The notes beneath the pieces were generated by a model. It had not been told where the DNA came from. It saw nothing but the letters and a program-made list of their open reading frames with translations, and ran no database searches. The position numbers were made by a program, and so were the translations under genes. From the NCBI GenBank assembly GCA_950059285.1, contig CATLTV010000002.1, positions 1 through 64,000 of the forward strand: a stretch of DNA of 64,000 bases, in the 5' to 3' direction. This document shows positions 54,025 through 62,134 of the stretch, in pieces. This stretch comes from an uncultured Pseudomonadota bacterium. Its GTDB lineage: Bacteria; Myxococcota_A; Bradymonadia; Bradymonadales; Bradymonadaceae. Within the stretch, counting starts at the first letter, position 1, and each line of letters begins with the position of its first letter.

Positions 54025-55203
54025 TTATTCTGGCGGTGTACCCACAACGAGGTAGCGGGTGTCTTCATCGCCAAGTTGCTGGAGTAAATCCTCAGGACTT
54101 GCAGCGATGTGCGTGATGTCGTTTTGTCCGCGCGTCCAGACTGCGTAGACAACGAGTTCTTCGCCCACGACCACGTAAGATGGCCCGTAGACATCGCTGC
54201 GCTTGATCGAGGCGTGGAGCTGGATGGCACCTGTGAACGCGCGGCTTCCTGTGGGAGCCTGGAGCACGAGGAACCCGCCCATATCAAGGCGTTGCCTGAG
54301 CTGTCTGCCAAGGATAATCCAGTCTTCAATGGAATCAGGATGAGCGACGATGACACCAGCAGTGCCTTCAAAGTGTTCCAGACCTGCGAAGCTGATGACC
54401 TCGAGCTTGGGGGAGAACCTGGGCGCAGCCTGGCTTGTAGCACCAGCAGCTTTTGTGGGCTTGGAGGGTGTGATCTTGACCTTGACGGTCTTTTTGGCAG
54501 GCGCAGCCGCGGCTGTAGCGAGTGCTTTTGCGGGTGTGGCGGTGGGAAGAGGCTTGGAGAGCTCCTTTTTGACCTTCTTCTTGCGCTCTTCTTTTTGTTG
54601 TTTGAGGTACGCTCGCGCGCCGACCTTGTCGATATGATACTCATTACCCTGTGCATCAAGACGCACGTTCTGGGACTTGATCTCGCCGTCATCTTCGAGC
54701 GTGGAGCGGACCTTGCTGACAAATGGTCTTGAGACGGCACACATGACAGCGAGCTTGTTGTCCGAGAGTTTGATCCACTCGGGGTCCATGAGCGCGCGTG
54801 CGACAGCACGTCGCTTGTCGGCGTTGGTGCGTCTTAACCCGTGACGGGAGTTGGCAGACAGTGAGTAGCGAATGGCATCACGCAAGTCACCATCCTCGAT
54901 GTCGGCCTGAAAGTTTTTGATCTTGAGCCGACGAGCAGCTTCAAGACGGTGGAAACCATCAGCGAGCCAGAGCTTGTTGTTGTCGCGAAAGACCTTGATA
55001 GGTTCAAAGGGGCGTCCTTCGAGGTCCTCAACAGGTTGATCCTTGGAGGGCTTTTGCATGCGCTCCATGTATTCTTTGACGGTTGCCTGATCAAGCTCTG
55101 CACGTGGCTGTGTACGATCGTCGATGTTAACATCAGAGAGCTTGATGACATCCCAGCGTGGTCGCCTGGAGGAGGATGAATTTTTGCGAATCTTTACGGT
55201 CAT
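54025..55203 (-). CDS. ParB/Spo0J-like N-terminal domain protein
   Basis: A 392-aa protein with a ParB N-terminal nuclease-like domain at ~20-110 (LADGFHRLEAARRL replaces the usual GERRxRA box) and a helix-turn-helix at ~130-165 (DNKLAVMCAVSRPFVSKVRSTL). An Ala/Lys/Pro-rich linker (~210-260) leads to a C-terminal alpha/beta domain (~270-390; GFLVLQAPTGSRAFTGAI). It probably binds DNA. The DGFHR variant is common in solitary ParB-like regulators, not chromosome-partition ParB, and no parA gene or parS array is beside it. ATG at 55203 is chosen from family similarity; the ribosome site is weak. The gene is followed by a 13-bp dyad. Confidence 0.8.
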   Translation of the reverse strand: MTVKIRKNSSSSRRPRWDVIKLSDVNIDDRTQPRAELDQATVKEYMERMQKPSKDQPVEDLEGRPFEPIKVFRDNNKLWLADGFHRLEAARRLKIKNFQADIEDGDLRDAIRYSLSANSRHGLRRTNADKRRAVARALMDPEWIKLSDNKLAVMCAVSRPFVSKVRSTLEDDGEIKSQNVRLDAQGNEYHIDKVGARAYLKQQKEERKKKVKKELSKPLPTATPAKALATAAAAPAKKTVKVKITPSKPTKAAGATSQAAPRFSPKLEVISFAGLEHFEGTAGVIVAHPDSIEDWIILGRQLRQRLDMGGFLVLQAPTGSRAFTGAIQLHASIKRSDVYGPSYVVVGEELVVYAVWTRGQNDITHIAASPEDLLQQLGDEDTRYLVVGTPPE

Positions 55204-55571
55204 AGCAGCGTATACCTGAGGTGCTAAATAAGTATGTTTTATAATGCGATACAGCGGGTTTGTTGCAACCCTTGCCAAGGCATTCTGTGCGATATGCGCC
55301 TGTACAATGTGCATCACCCTGTGTGGGCGTTGCACGCGGCGCAATGGAAGTCATGAACACGACAAAATAGAAGAGATGGACTGATACATACAGAGTCTTG
55401 AAGGGTTCTTGGCCCTCGACATGGTGGATGTCGAGTCTGGCGCGACCTCTGCTCTGGTAATGCTAACCAGCATCATGAGTTAAAGCATGACGAGATAAGG
55501 CTCGTCAAGGTTCAGTCACGTTTATCTCTTTGAACTGAATGCATTCAACCCAGTCCAAACACTGTACAGAC
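55204..55571. other. Gene-free stretch between the ParB-like and UbiB-like genes
   Basis: Both flanking genes are on the minus strand, so this holds the ParB-like promoter and the end of the UbiB transcript. One dyad, CTCGACAT-5 nt-ATGTCGAG, lies near 55415-55435. No gene or RNA is supported. Confidence 0.4.
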
Positions 55572-56915
55572 TCAAACTATACCACGTCGTTTGGCTGCTT
55601 GATAGGCTATTTCATACACATTTATCTCGGCATCAAGTCGAATCAACAGTCCTTTGACGCCGCTTAACATCCTGAAATAAGGGAGCGATTCGGCAGGAGG
55701 TGCGATCATCAAAAAGCTAGGATGACTCAACATAAAGTGTCGTCCATCCGTCGCTGGAGTCCAGTCCGCAAACTTGAATGGCTCATCGCGCAAGAAGGGT
55801 TTGAGCACGATGTCATGGTAGTCTGCAAGGAGCTGTGGGTCGATGTCTGACCACTTGATTCTCTTGGCTCCAAAGCCAAGCTCCTGATACACATCAATCG
55901 CTTCCTCGGGTGCATTACGCCAACAGATATCCATCAGCTTTAACATCCCATCAGCAAAGCTTGGCTCAAACTGCTTCACGCTCCCAAAATCAAGGATTGT
56001 GAGCGTGCCATCTTCTTCCAGTAAAAAGTTGCCAGGATGTGGGTCTGCATGCAGCTCAAATAACTCGTGAAACATCCATGTATAGGTTTCAACCCATTTG
56101 ATCAGGTGCGGCTGCCTCTCTTCCCTGGACATCTTCAGCAGCGCAGAATCAAATTTCTCCCCCTCCACATACTCCATCACCAACACGTTCTTTCGTGTCC
56201 ACTCCATGAACGGTTTGGGCGCACGCACACCCTCACGCTCCGATAAGAGCTCATGAAAGTGCTGTAGTTTACGTGCTTCATCCTCGTAGTCGGCCTCCTG
56301 AATGACCGTCTCGCGGATCTCATTCATATACTCGTGCAAGCGCTCCTTCTCCATCACCGCTCGCCCGTAACTCATCATGCCTTCAATGGTTTTGAGATCG
56401 CTCTCCAGCGCATCAATCACACCAGGATACTGAATCTTGACGGCGACCTTTTCTCCGCTATCAAGCACGGCATAATGCACCTGACCAATGGAGGCGGCAC
56501 CAATCGGATCGGGGTTGAACTCGCGAAAAACAAGCTCAATGGGGCGATCAAGCGCCTCTTCGATTTGCTTTTTGACTGTGACATACGTCATCGGTGGTGC
56601 GCTGTTCTGCAAGCTTGACAGGTGCTCGCCAAATCCATCAGGCATCAGCTCGGGATCGGCCGAGAGAAGCTGGCCTACTTTCATTGAAGCTCCCTTGAGC
56701 TTGCCCAACACCTCGACGATACGCTCCGCGTTGGCTTGATACAAAAGATCCTGTTGCTGCGCATCCTTCTTCGAGATCAGGTTTGTGGCCTTGTGCGCGA
56801 GCATGCTTGCTCCCACGCGCGCGCTCATCTTACCGAGGGCAAACATCCTGCCAAATCGAGAGGATGGTACTTCCTCCCCCTTCTCTCCTGCCAACTTTTC
56901 CCAATCATCGCTCAT
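55572..56915 (-). CDS. ABC1/UbiB family atypical kinase
   Basis: A 447-aa protein of the ABC1/ADCK/UbiB family. The signature KxGQ helix (GASMKVGQLLSAD) is at ~75-87. The Ala-rich nucleotide loop PIGAASIGQVHYA at ~133-145, the lysine in VAVKIQYP and the catalytic DPHPGNFLLEEDG with LDFGSVKQ (metal-binding DFG) follow. Members are linked to quinone or lipid metabolism, but the phosphorylated or bound substrate is not settled. ATG at 56915 has AAGGA upstream; the longer open frame to 57026 has no similarity. No transmembrane segment is obvious at the C-terminus. Confidence 0.9.
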   Translation of the reverse strand: MSDDWEKLAGEKGEEVPSSRFGRMFALGKMSARVGASMLAHKATNLISKKDAQQQDLLYQANAERIVEVLGKLKGASMKVGQLLSADPELMPDGFGEHLSSLQNSAPPMTYVTVKKQIEEALDRPIELVFREFNPDPIGAASIGQVHYAVLDSGEKVAVKIQYPGVIDALESDLKTIEGMMSYGRAVMEKERLHEYMNEIRETVIQEADYEDEARKLQHFHELLSEREGVRAPKPFMEWTRKNVLVMEYVEGEKFDSALLKMSREERQPHLIKWVETYTWMFHELFELHADPHPGNFLLEEDGTLTILDFGSVKQFEPSFADGMLKLMDICWRNAPEEAIDVYQELGFGAKRIKWSDIDPQLLADYHDIVLKPFLRDEPFKFADWTPATDGRHFMLSHPSFLMIAPPAESLPYFRMLSGVKGLLIRLDAEINVYEIAYQAAKRRGIV

Positions 56916-57236
56916 GCAGTCATCCTTTTTCACAATTCGTTGCTTCTCCCAAACACTCCGTGTGAGCGGGCCGAAACTGCGCACCACAACTCGAACCTTC
57001 AAGTCGAACGTACACCGTATTTTCACCTTCTGTATGATGAACGTATGTATTTCGATGGTGCAGATGGAGAAAACGACTCAGAGCCCGCGCCAATAATCGT
57101 CATGCACAAGAAGCTCCTGGCTTGAGGGCTCCAGGTCCACTGAACTCTTTTCTCATCGAAATCACGAAATCATTCGCGCCCAGACCCAAACACAGTTACT
57201 CTTATCGATGTAAACCTCCTCCACATCAGGATTAGC

Positions 57237-57908
57237 ATGGCACAGCATCAGCCTAGCACTCGTCACGTCATACAGATACTCAGGGTCACTCCTCTATGGA
57301 TACTCCTGTCAGGTTGCGGACCTTCCGAAAAGGAGGTTGGTTTACTCATGCTACTGACCATGCCTATCGCCTGGATTGCGAGCAGTGGCATGCTATTTAT
57401 CGCACAAAAAGTCTCCTACAATAGGTTCATACGCTCCACTGTTGTAAAATACCTGTATCCTGTAATCTCCCTCATCTTGCTTGCGATTAGCGCCGTGATG
57501 GTGTTTCGCATAGAACGGTTTGATGCTCCTCTTGCTGGACTTATCAGCGCCATGGTCAGCCTTGGTGTCATCGTTTGGTTTATCTTCTTCTGGCTCCTGA
57601 TCCTCATTGCTCGTCGACTCTCCAACAACACAGACCTCCTGGACAAACTCCCCGAGCTTGTTGTGCCTTGCCTGGTTGCGACCTACACCCTCTTTGGAGT
57701 CCTCCTCCACCTTGAGGTCTATCCAAAGAATGCCAACAGCGTCACCGAGGTCATTGCAATTTTTCTGATTGTTGTGCCCCTGTACGCGGCTATTCCCTTT
57801 CAAGTCATACATCTCATCGTGCTCGCGCTCATGTTTCGTGCTCGACGCAAAAACGCCCAATCACAGACCACCATGGAGGACAACACGATCGTGGATGTCT
57901 TTACATGA
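57237..57908 (+). CDS. Hypothetical multi-pass membrane protein with lipobox-like N-terminus
   Basis: A 223-aa membrane protein. The N-terminus ends in LLSGC, a lipobox-like sequence at Cys27, followed by five hydrophobic segments (for example LLMLLTMPIAWIASSGMLFI, YPVISLILLAISAVMVF and VIVWFIFFWLLILIA). A charged C-terminal tail follows. If the lipobox is used, it would be a rare lipid-anchored polytopic protein; otherwise the region is a sixth helix. No family is recognised. It is divergent from the UbiB-like gene. Confidence 0.7.
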   Translation: MAQHQPSTRHVIQILRVTPLWILLSGCGPSEKEVGLLMLLTMPIAWIASSGMLFIAQKVSYNRFIRSTVVKYLYPVISLILLAISAVMVFRIERFDAPLAGLISAMVSLGVIVWFIFFWLLILIARRLSNNTDLLDKLPELVVPCLVATYTLFGVLLHLEVYPKNANSVTEVIAIFLIVVPLYAAIPFQVIHLIVLALMFRARRKNAQSQTTMEDNTIVDVFT

Positions 57909-57910
57909 AA

Positions 57911-57953
57911 GCGCAATATTTGCATTTGTTTCAAAGGTGCGTAAATATTGCGC
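57911..57953. repeat. 11-bp inverted repeat after the membrane protein gene
   Basis: GCGCAATATTT (57911-57921) and AAATATTGCGC (57943-57953) are perfect inverted copies 21 nt apart, starting 3 nt after the stop. It could be a terminator stem with a long loop or a protein site. Confidence 0.55.
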
Positions 57954-58131
57954 ATGCTACAACACAAGGAGGGTTCAGCTTGAAGTGCTGTATGCCTCAA
58001 GATATTGAAGAAATTAAAAAATATGAATCTTATCGTAATCTGGCACATTAATTGTTTACATTACAGAATGTGTCCGATGAATGATATACCTGTGATGTAC
58101 AGTCACAGGACAACACGCCAGGAGAATGATT

Positions 58132-58362
58132 ATGTCAGAAGCAACCAGCAGTAGTTTTCAAAACGAGGGAATCGTCGACCGCGTCGTTCGCGTCGCTCTC
58201 GGTGTTGCCATCTTAAGTCTCATGTTTGTTGGTCCAAAGACCATGTGGGGCCTGATTGGCATCGTGCCTATTCTTACAGGTGTAATTGGCTTTTGCCCCC
58301 TTTACAGAGTGCTTGGGTTCTCCACCTGCAAGGGCGGTGATTGTAGCAAAACTGAAGCCTGA
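58132..58362 (+). CDS. DUF2892 (YgaP-like) small membrane protein
   Basis: A 76-aa inner-membrane protein with two hydrophobic helices (VALGVAILSLMFVG and GLIGIVPILTGVIGFCP). NEG-IVDR-VVR at the start and CPLYRVLGFSTC at the end are the DUF2892 hallmarks. Related domains are fused to rhodanese in YgaP and are linked to sulfur handling. ATG at 58132 has GGAG 7 nt upstream and is better placed than the ATG at 58126. The gene is followed by a strong terminator. Confidence 0.88.
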   Translation: MSEATSSSFQNEGIVDRVVRVALGVAILSLMFVGPKTMWGLIGIVPILTGVIGFCPLYRVLGFSTCKGGDCSKTEA

Positions 58363-58370
58363 GATACTCA

Positions 58371-58450
58371 AGAACAGCCCAAAAAGCGACGCCATGGGGC
58401 TGATTTTACAAGTAAAATCAGCCCCATGGCGTCGCTTTTTGGGCTGTTCT
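58371..58450. terminator. Terminator hairpin (38-bp perfect stem, CAAG loop)
   Basis: Arms 58371-58408 and 58413-58450 pair perfectly around a 4-nt CAAG loop. It carries A5 and T5 tracts in mirror positions. It is the longest perfect stem in the window and lies 8 nt after the DUF2892 stop. Confidence 0.9.
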
Positions 58451-58609
58451 ATTTGATCAAAGCTCACCACAACTTTTTTGAACCATCCTGAGTGTCAACA
58501 CATATATTCCTTGCGTTTACTTTTTTCTCTCGCGTACACTGCGGTCTCGAAATCTGCGGCAAAATGCCAGGATAACTACACAGGAACCTTTCTCTACGAG
58601 TTTTTGTTC

Positions 58610-59128
58610 ATGAGTTGTGATCATAAATCTGTCCCTCCATGTCTCCTCCCTGCAATAACCAGGAGACGCTTCCTTAAACAAACTGCCATCACCAGCGCTG
58701 CTGTCGCAACGTTGCCTGCCTGCGAGTTCGCCGAGTCCTTTGTTCAAGGTCAGGCGTTCGAGTTCGATATCAACTCTGCAACCTTTGATGCACTCCAAAC
58801 TGTCGGTCAGGCCGTCGCGTTTGATGCAGGTGAAGGTGAAACAGCTCTCAAAGTCATCCTCGTACGTGTGAGTGATGATGAGGTCGCTGCGTTTGACCGC
58901 ATCTGTCCTCACGCAAACCTCGATATGGACCCCGAGCTCGCCGCTCCCCTTGGAAATGAATGGCTTCAGGAAGAGCAACAGCTCAAGTGTGGCTGGCATA
59001 ACTCCAAGTTTGATATCAATGGTGATGTGGTCCCTGGCTCCCCCAGCGCCGATGGCATCAATCGTTATAAGGTCGAGTTTGATCCTGCCACTGGTGTCGG
59101 TCAGTGCGATACAAGTGAGGTGGTCTGA
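58610..59128 (+). CDS. Tat-exported Rieske [2Fe-2S] protein
   Basis: A 172-aa Rieske protein. TRRRFLKQTAITSAAVATLP is a twin-arginine signal, ending in a lipobox-like LPAC, so it is probably folded with its cluster in the cytoplasm and exported as an anchored lipoprotein. The cluster ligands are in CPHANL and CGWHNSKFD, separated by ~35 residues. The start is placed at ATG 58610 so that the Tat motif lies near the N-terminus; the frame extends upstream to 58478 without support. Its stop overlaps the next ATG (TGATG), so the two products are made together. A role in periplasmic electron transfer is inferred. Confidence 0.88.
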   Translation: MSCDHKSVPPCLLPAITRRRFLKQTAITSAAVATLPACEFAESFVQGQAFEFDINSATFDALQTVGQAVAFDAGEGETALKVILVRVSDDEVAAFDRICPHANLDMDPELAAPLGNEWLQEEQQLKCGWHNSKFDINGDVVPGSPSADGINRYKVEFDPATGVGQCDTSEVV

Positions 59129-60297
59129 TGCGTCTTAATCTATCACTTCTCGCACTCTCTTTCTTTGCTATCTTACTTACGCCTGCGCTCGCCACAGCCG
59201 TGCCTCGCATGTCTTTGACCGCAGGCACGCCCTGCTCTGCTTGCCATATCAATGGTCAAGGTGGTGGTATGCGTACTGAAATTGGTTGGGGCGCATCTGT
59301 GTATACAGGTGCATATATCCCGGAAAAACTTGAGGAAATGGAATCGAACTCGTACTTCGATGGACTCCTCTCCGTCGGTACAGATATCCGCCTGCAAACC
59401 TTCCGTGGCTCCGTGGCACCAGGCTCCGATGAGCTCCCCTCTCGTCTGTATCTCCCCATGCAACTTCAGCCCTATATCGCGAGCATCCCCACAGAATGGC
59501 TCACGCTCTATGGCTCCTACAACATTGGTCCATCGGTCTTTCGCGGTGATGGCCTCTGTAACCCTGTCTACGCAGGTCAGTCCTGCTTCGAGGCAGCCGC
59601 AAAGATTCAGCCAAGCTACACAGCACCTTATGTCCGCGTGGGTAATTTCCAACCCTCCATCGGTGTACGTCACGATGACCACACCATGCTCCTTCGCAAT
59701 GATGCGGCCTCTCCTCGTACGCCAATTATTGCACCCAATTACGCTGAACTTGGTGCAGAGCTGACATACGTCCCCGCGCACTGGTTCCACACCGATGCAG
59801 GTGTCTTCCGCGCAGCGAACCTCTCCGAATCCATTGCCGATGAAGAGGTTGTCGGTAAAAATGACATCGCCTACCTTGGCCGTGTTCAGTTCATGCCTCG
59901 CCTTGATGATATTGACCTCGTCTCATGGATTGGTACATCACTCTATGGCGCAGGCTCATTCAAAATGGAGAACTACTTCATCGGTGTGGGTAAGCTTGAT
60001 ACAGCCTCTCTGATGGTCGAGCTCTCACGCAGCACACGTGGTAAAGACAAAGATTACAAAACTTTGAATTTTATGACCAAGCTCGACGTCCCCATTAAAG
60101 AGTGGATCGTACTGTCCGGGCGAGTTGAGCAAGGGACAACTCAAAACGCAGGGAACGAGAGTCAAACTCAACAGGCTGTTCTTGGGGTCGAGTTCTTCCC
60201 CATTCCTTTTGTTGAGCTAAGACCCGAGTATCGTTACACTCGCACAGGTACATATGCACTGGCGCAATACACGCTTCAAATGCACGTGTTTTATTAG
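59128..60297 (+). CDS. Outer-membrane beta-barrel-like protein with N-terminal c-type haem motif
   Basis: A 389-aa secreted protein. A signal peptide (LLALSFFAILLTPALATA) is followed at residues ~36-40 by CSACH, a c-type haem attachment site, in TPCSACHINGQGGG. The rest is Gly-, aromatic- and strand-rich (for example YGSYNIGPSVF and PYVRVGNFQPSIGV) and ends ...MHVFY with a terminal aromatic, as in outer-membrane barrels. It looks like a mono-haem porin. It is translationally coupled to the Rieske protein. The pair could carry electrons from the periplasm into or across the outer membrane. That function is an inference from architecture and coupling. Confidence 0.8.
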   Translation: MRLNLSLLALSFFAILLTPALATAVPRMSLTAGTPCSACHINGQGGGMRTEIGWGASVYTGAYIPEKLEEMESNSYFDGLLSVGTDIRLQTFRGSVAPGSDELPSRLYLPMQLQPYIASIPTEWLTLYGSYNIGPSVFRGDGLCNPVYAGQSCFEAAAKIQPSYTAPYVRVGNFQPSIGVRHDDHTMLLRNDAASPRTPIIAPNYAELGAELTYVPAHWFHTDAGVFRAANLSESIADEEVVGKNDIAYLGRVQFMPRLDDIDLVSWIGTSLYGAGSFKMENYFIGVGKLDTASLMVELSRSTRGKDKDYKTLNFMTKLDVPIKEWIVLSGRVEQGTTQNAGNESQTQQAVLGVEFFPIPFVELRPEYRYTRTGTYALAQYTLQMHVFY

Positions 60298-60362
60298 TGC
60301 TTGAAACCTTTTGGATTATCGCACATCCTTAGACATGTTCGTTCGATTGATGTGACACACTT

Positions 60363-60384
60363 TGTGGGCTGATTGCAGCCCACA
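60363..60384 (+). terminator. Hairpin between the barrel gene and yceI-like gene
   Basis: TGTGGGCTG and CAGCCCACA pair around ATTG (perfect 9-bp stem). No T-run follows, so it may be an mRNA stabiliser in the leader of the next gene. Confidence 0.55.
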
Positions 60385-60418
60385 TCCAAACACAACCTTT
60401 TTAAGGAGCTTTCCTACA

Positions 60419-61048
60419 ATGAAAACTCAACAAATCATCTCTTCCGCAGCCCTCTCCGCCATGATCCTCTGTGTGGCTTCCACCGCATTTGCTCAGGATC
60501 TCGAAGTACTCTCTGGAGAGGCCAAGATGAAGGTCGCAACCAAGAAGAGCAACATCAAGTTTACAAGCGAAGCTCCCGCCGAAAAAATTGAAGGCACCGT
60601 CGAGTCAGGCATCAAAGGCGCATTCGTAATCAACGCTGATGACGTGAAGAAAACCAAAGGCGCTATCTCCTTGCCTGTCGAGCAAATGAACACAGGTAAC
60701 AAACTCCGTGACAAGCACATGCACGGTAAAGACTGGCTCAACGCCAAAAAACACCCCGCCATCACCTTCACCGTGGAAAGCCTCGACAAGGTTGAAATGG
60801 GCAAGTCTGACGGTAAAAAGCAGGCATTCAAGGCGGTCGCTGTCGGTAAAGTCAACATCAACGGCGTCGACGCTCCTGCAAAAGCTGGCGTCAAAATCAC
60901 CGCTCTTGCCAGCGGCAAGATGAAGATCGAAATCGAAAAATTCACCGTCAAGCTCGCTGACCACAAGGTCGCAGGCAAGAAGGGTGTCGTCGGAAACAAA
61001 GTCGGCGAGTCCATCGAGATCGAAGGTCTGATCTACGCAGGCAAGTAA
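60419..61048 (+). CDS. YceI-like periplasmic lipocalin-fold protein
   Basis: A 209-aa exported protein. A signal peptide ends at AFAQD. The mature part has the YceI pattern: IKFTSEAPAEKIEG, VNTGNKLRDKHM-like MNTGNKLRDKHMHGKDWLNA, HPAITFTVES and later KFTVKLADHKVAG. YceI proteins bind polyisoprenoid or amphiphilic lipids in the periplasm. ATG at 60419 has AAGGAG 10 nt upstream; the earlier start at 60362 lies in the hairpin. A clear terminator follows. It is downstream of the Rieske/barrel pair but separated by 121 bp. Confidence 0.88.
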   Translation: MKTQQIISSAALSAMILCVASTAFAQDLEVLSGEAKMKVATKKSNIKFTSEAPAEKIEGTVESGIKGAFVINADDVKKTKGAISLPVEQMNTGNKLRDKHMHGKDWLNAKKHPAITFTVESLDKVEMGKSDGKKQAFKAVAVGKVNINGVDAPAKAGVKITALASGKMKIEIEKFTVKLADHKVAGKKGVVGNKVGESIEIEGLIYAGK

Positions 61049-61089
61049 CGTATTCAACGTATTGGTTTATCGGTCTTTAATCTGACCTT

Positions 61090-61133
61090 AAAAGCCAACA
61101 TAACTCCTTTTGTACACAGTTATGTTGGCTTTT
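61090..61133 (+). terminator. Intrinsic terminator after the yceI-like gene
   Basis: AAAAGCCAACATAACT and AGTTATGTTGGCTTTT (16-bp arms) enclose a 12-nt loop and are followed by TT. It lies 42 nt after the stop. Confidence 0.85.
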
Positions 61134-61157
61134 TTGTCCCATCTCAAAGGTCTACTG

Positions 61158-61451
61158 ATGAAAATTGCTGGCATCATTCTGCTCATTCTCTCCGCTGCAA
61201 CCTTCGCCTACTGGGGCGCCACAGGCGCACACTTCATCACCCTCTATGAACAGCCCGAAACATACACGGAAGTGGATGACTTTGGCGATGAAGTCGAAAA
61301 GACACGTATGGTGGAAAACTTTCAGTTTGGTCTCAACCCCTCCGAAAAATATTACGATGGTGCGCTCCCCATTGGCGGTACAACAGGCGGTCTTGGCCTG
61401 GCTCTGCTCATCGGTGGCATCGTCCTTGGCAAGAAGAAAAAGACAGCCTGA
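61158..61451 (+). CDS. Small two-helix membrane protein (DUF3185-like)
   Basis: A 97-aa protein with an N-terminal helix (MKIAGIILLILSAATFAYWG) and a C-terminal helix (GLGLALLIGGIVLG) ending in KKKK. Between them is a polar loop of ~55 residues. AAAGG lies 8 nt before the ATG at 61158. It resembles small membrane proteins of the DUF3185 type, but I am not sure. It is convergent with the methyltransferase-like gene with a 1-bp gap. Confidence 0.7.
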   Translation: MKIAGIILLILSAATFAYWGATGAHFITLYEQPETYTEVDDFGDEVEKTRMVENFQFGLNPSEKYYDGALPIGGTTGGLGLALLIGGIVLGKKKKTA

Positions 61452-61452
61452 A

Positions 61453-62112
61453 CTACTTCTTTTTTATCTTGTACAACCCACCACATGGAAAAAGCTGCGT
61501 GTACTGCACACGCAGCTTTTTCTTGATCAACGCACCCTTGACCTCCTCAAACACCAGCGCCCCCTTCTCTTCACCCTCATACTGGCGTCGATCTTCTTCA
61601 GTTTTGAAACTCACACAACCCACCAACACAAGACTCTTGCGTGTGCGTGCAAGTTCCTCAAAAATCCCTTCCATCAAGGCCACAAATATCTCTGCACGCA
61701 TTCCCCTGAGATCATAACTGAGCACCACCACATCAAAGCCCTCCCGTGCGCGCTCTCCGATGTGTTGGAGCAGTGGCTTGATATCCTCCATGCTCATGTG
61801 AACCACATCACAAGCCACTGCTCCAACACATCGAATCACGCTGAGATCTGGCAACCTGTCACGTACCTGCTCCACAGAATCTTCACCATATACCGCCCCC
61901 CAACTCTCACATCCCCCCACGTAAAAATAGCTCGCCAAATTTCCTGACCCAAGGTTCAAATCAAGCACTCTCTTTGAACCATCAGGTTGTCCTGCCCTGT
62001 AATACATCTCTTCTAGCAACTCATCATATCCACCATATGGGTAGGGATAGGTTGCCTCCTGATGCTTGTCGCTATACACTGCCTTCAAATATTTTAGCGT
62101 TGTGTTATCCAT
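61453..62112 (-). CDS. Class I SAM-dependent methyltransferase-like protein
   Basis: A 219-aa protein. RVLDLNLGSGNLASYF at ~48-63 resembles methyltransferase motif I. FDVVVLSYDLRGMRAE at ~130 could be motif IV. The C-terminus is Lys-rich. No substrate can be deduced. ATG at 62112 is chosen; the open frame runs further upstream, overlapping the divergent gene at 62135, without similarity. Divergent starts only 22 bp apart imply overlapping promoters. Confidence 0.65.
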   Translation of the reverse strand: MDNTTLKYLKAVYSDKHQEATYPYPYGGYDELLEEMYYRAGQPDGSKRVLDLNLGSGNLASYFYVGGCESWGAVYGEDSVEQVRDRLPDLSVIRCVGAVACDVVHMSMEDIKPLLQHIGERAREGFDVVVLSYDLRGMRAEIFVALMEGIFEELARTRKSLVLVGCVSFKTEEDRRQYEGEEKGALVFEEVKGALIKKKLRVQYTQLFPCGGLYKIKKK

Positions 62113-62134
62113 TGACCTGACCGTTTTTATCATT

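Noticed and set aside
55345-55571. Possible structured RNA between the ParB-like and UbiB-like genes
   Set aside because: Only one 8-bp dyad is visible; no tRNA, tmRNA or riboswitch core could be recognised.
57045-57125. 26-aa plus-strand frame with good codon use
   Set aside because: No ribosome site and no known match; it overlaps the upstream region of the divergent UbiB-like gene.
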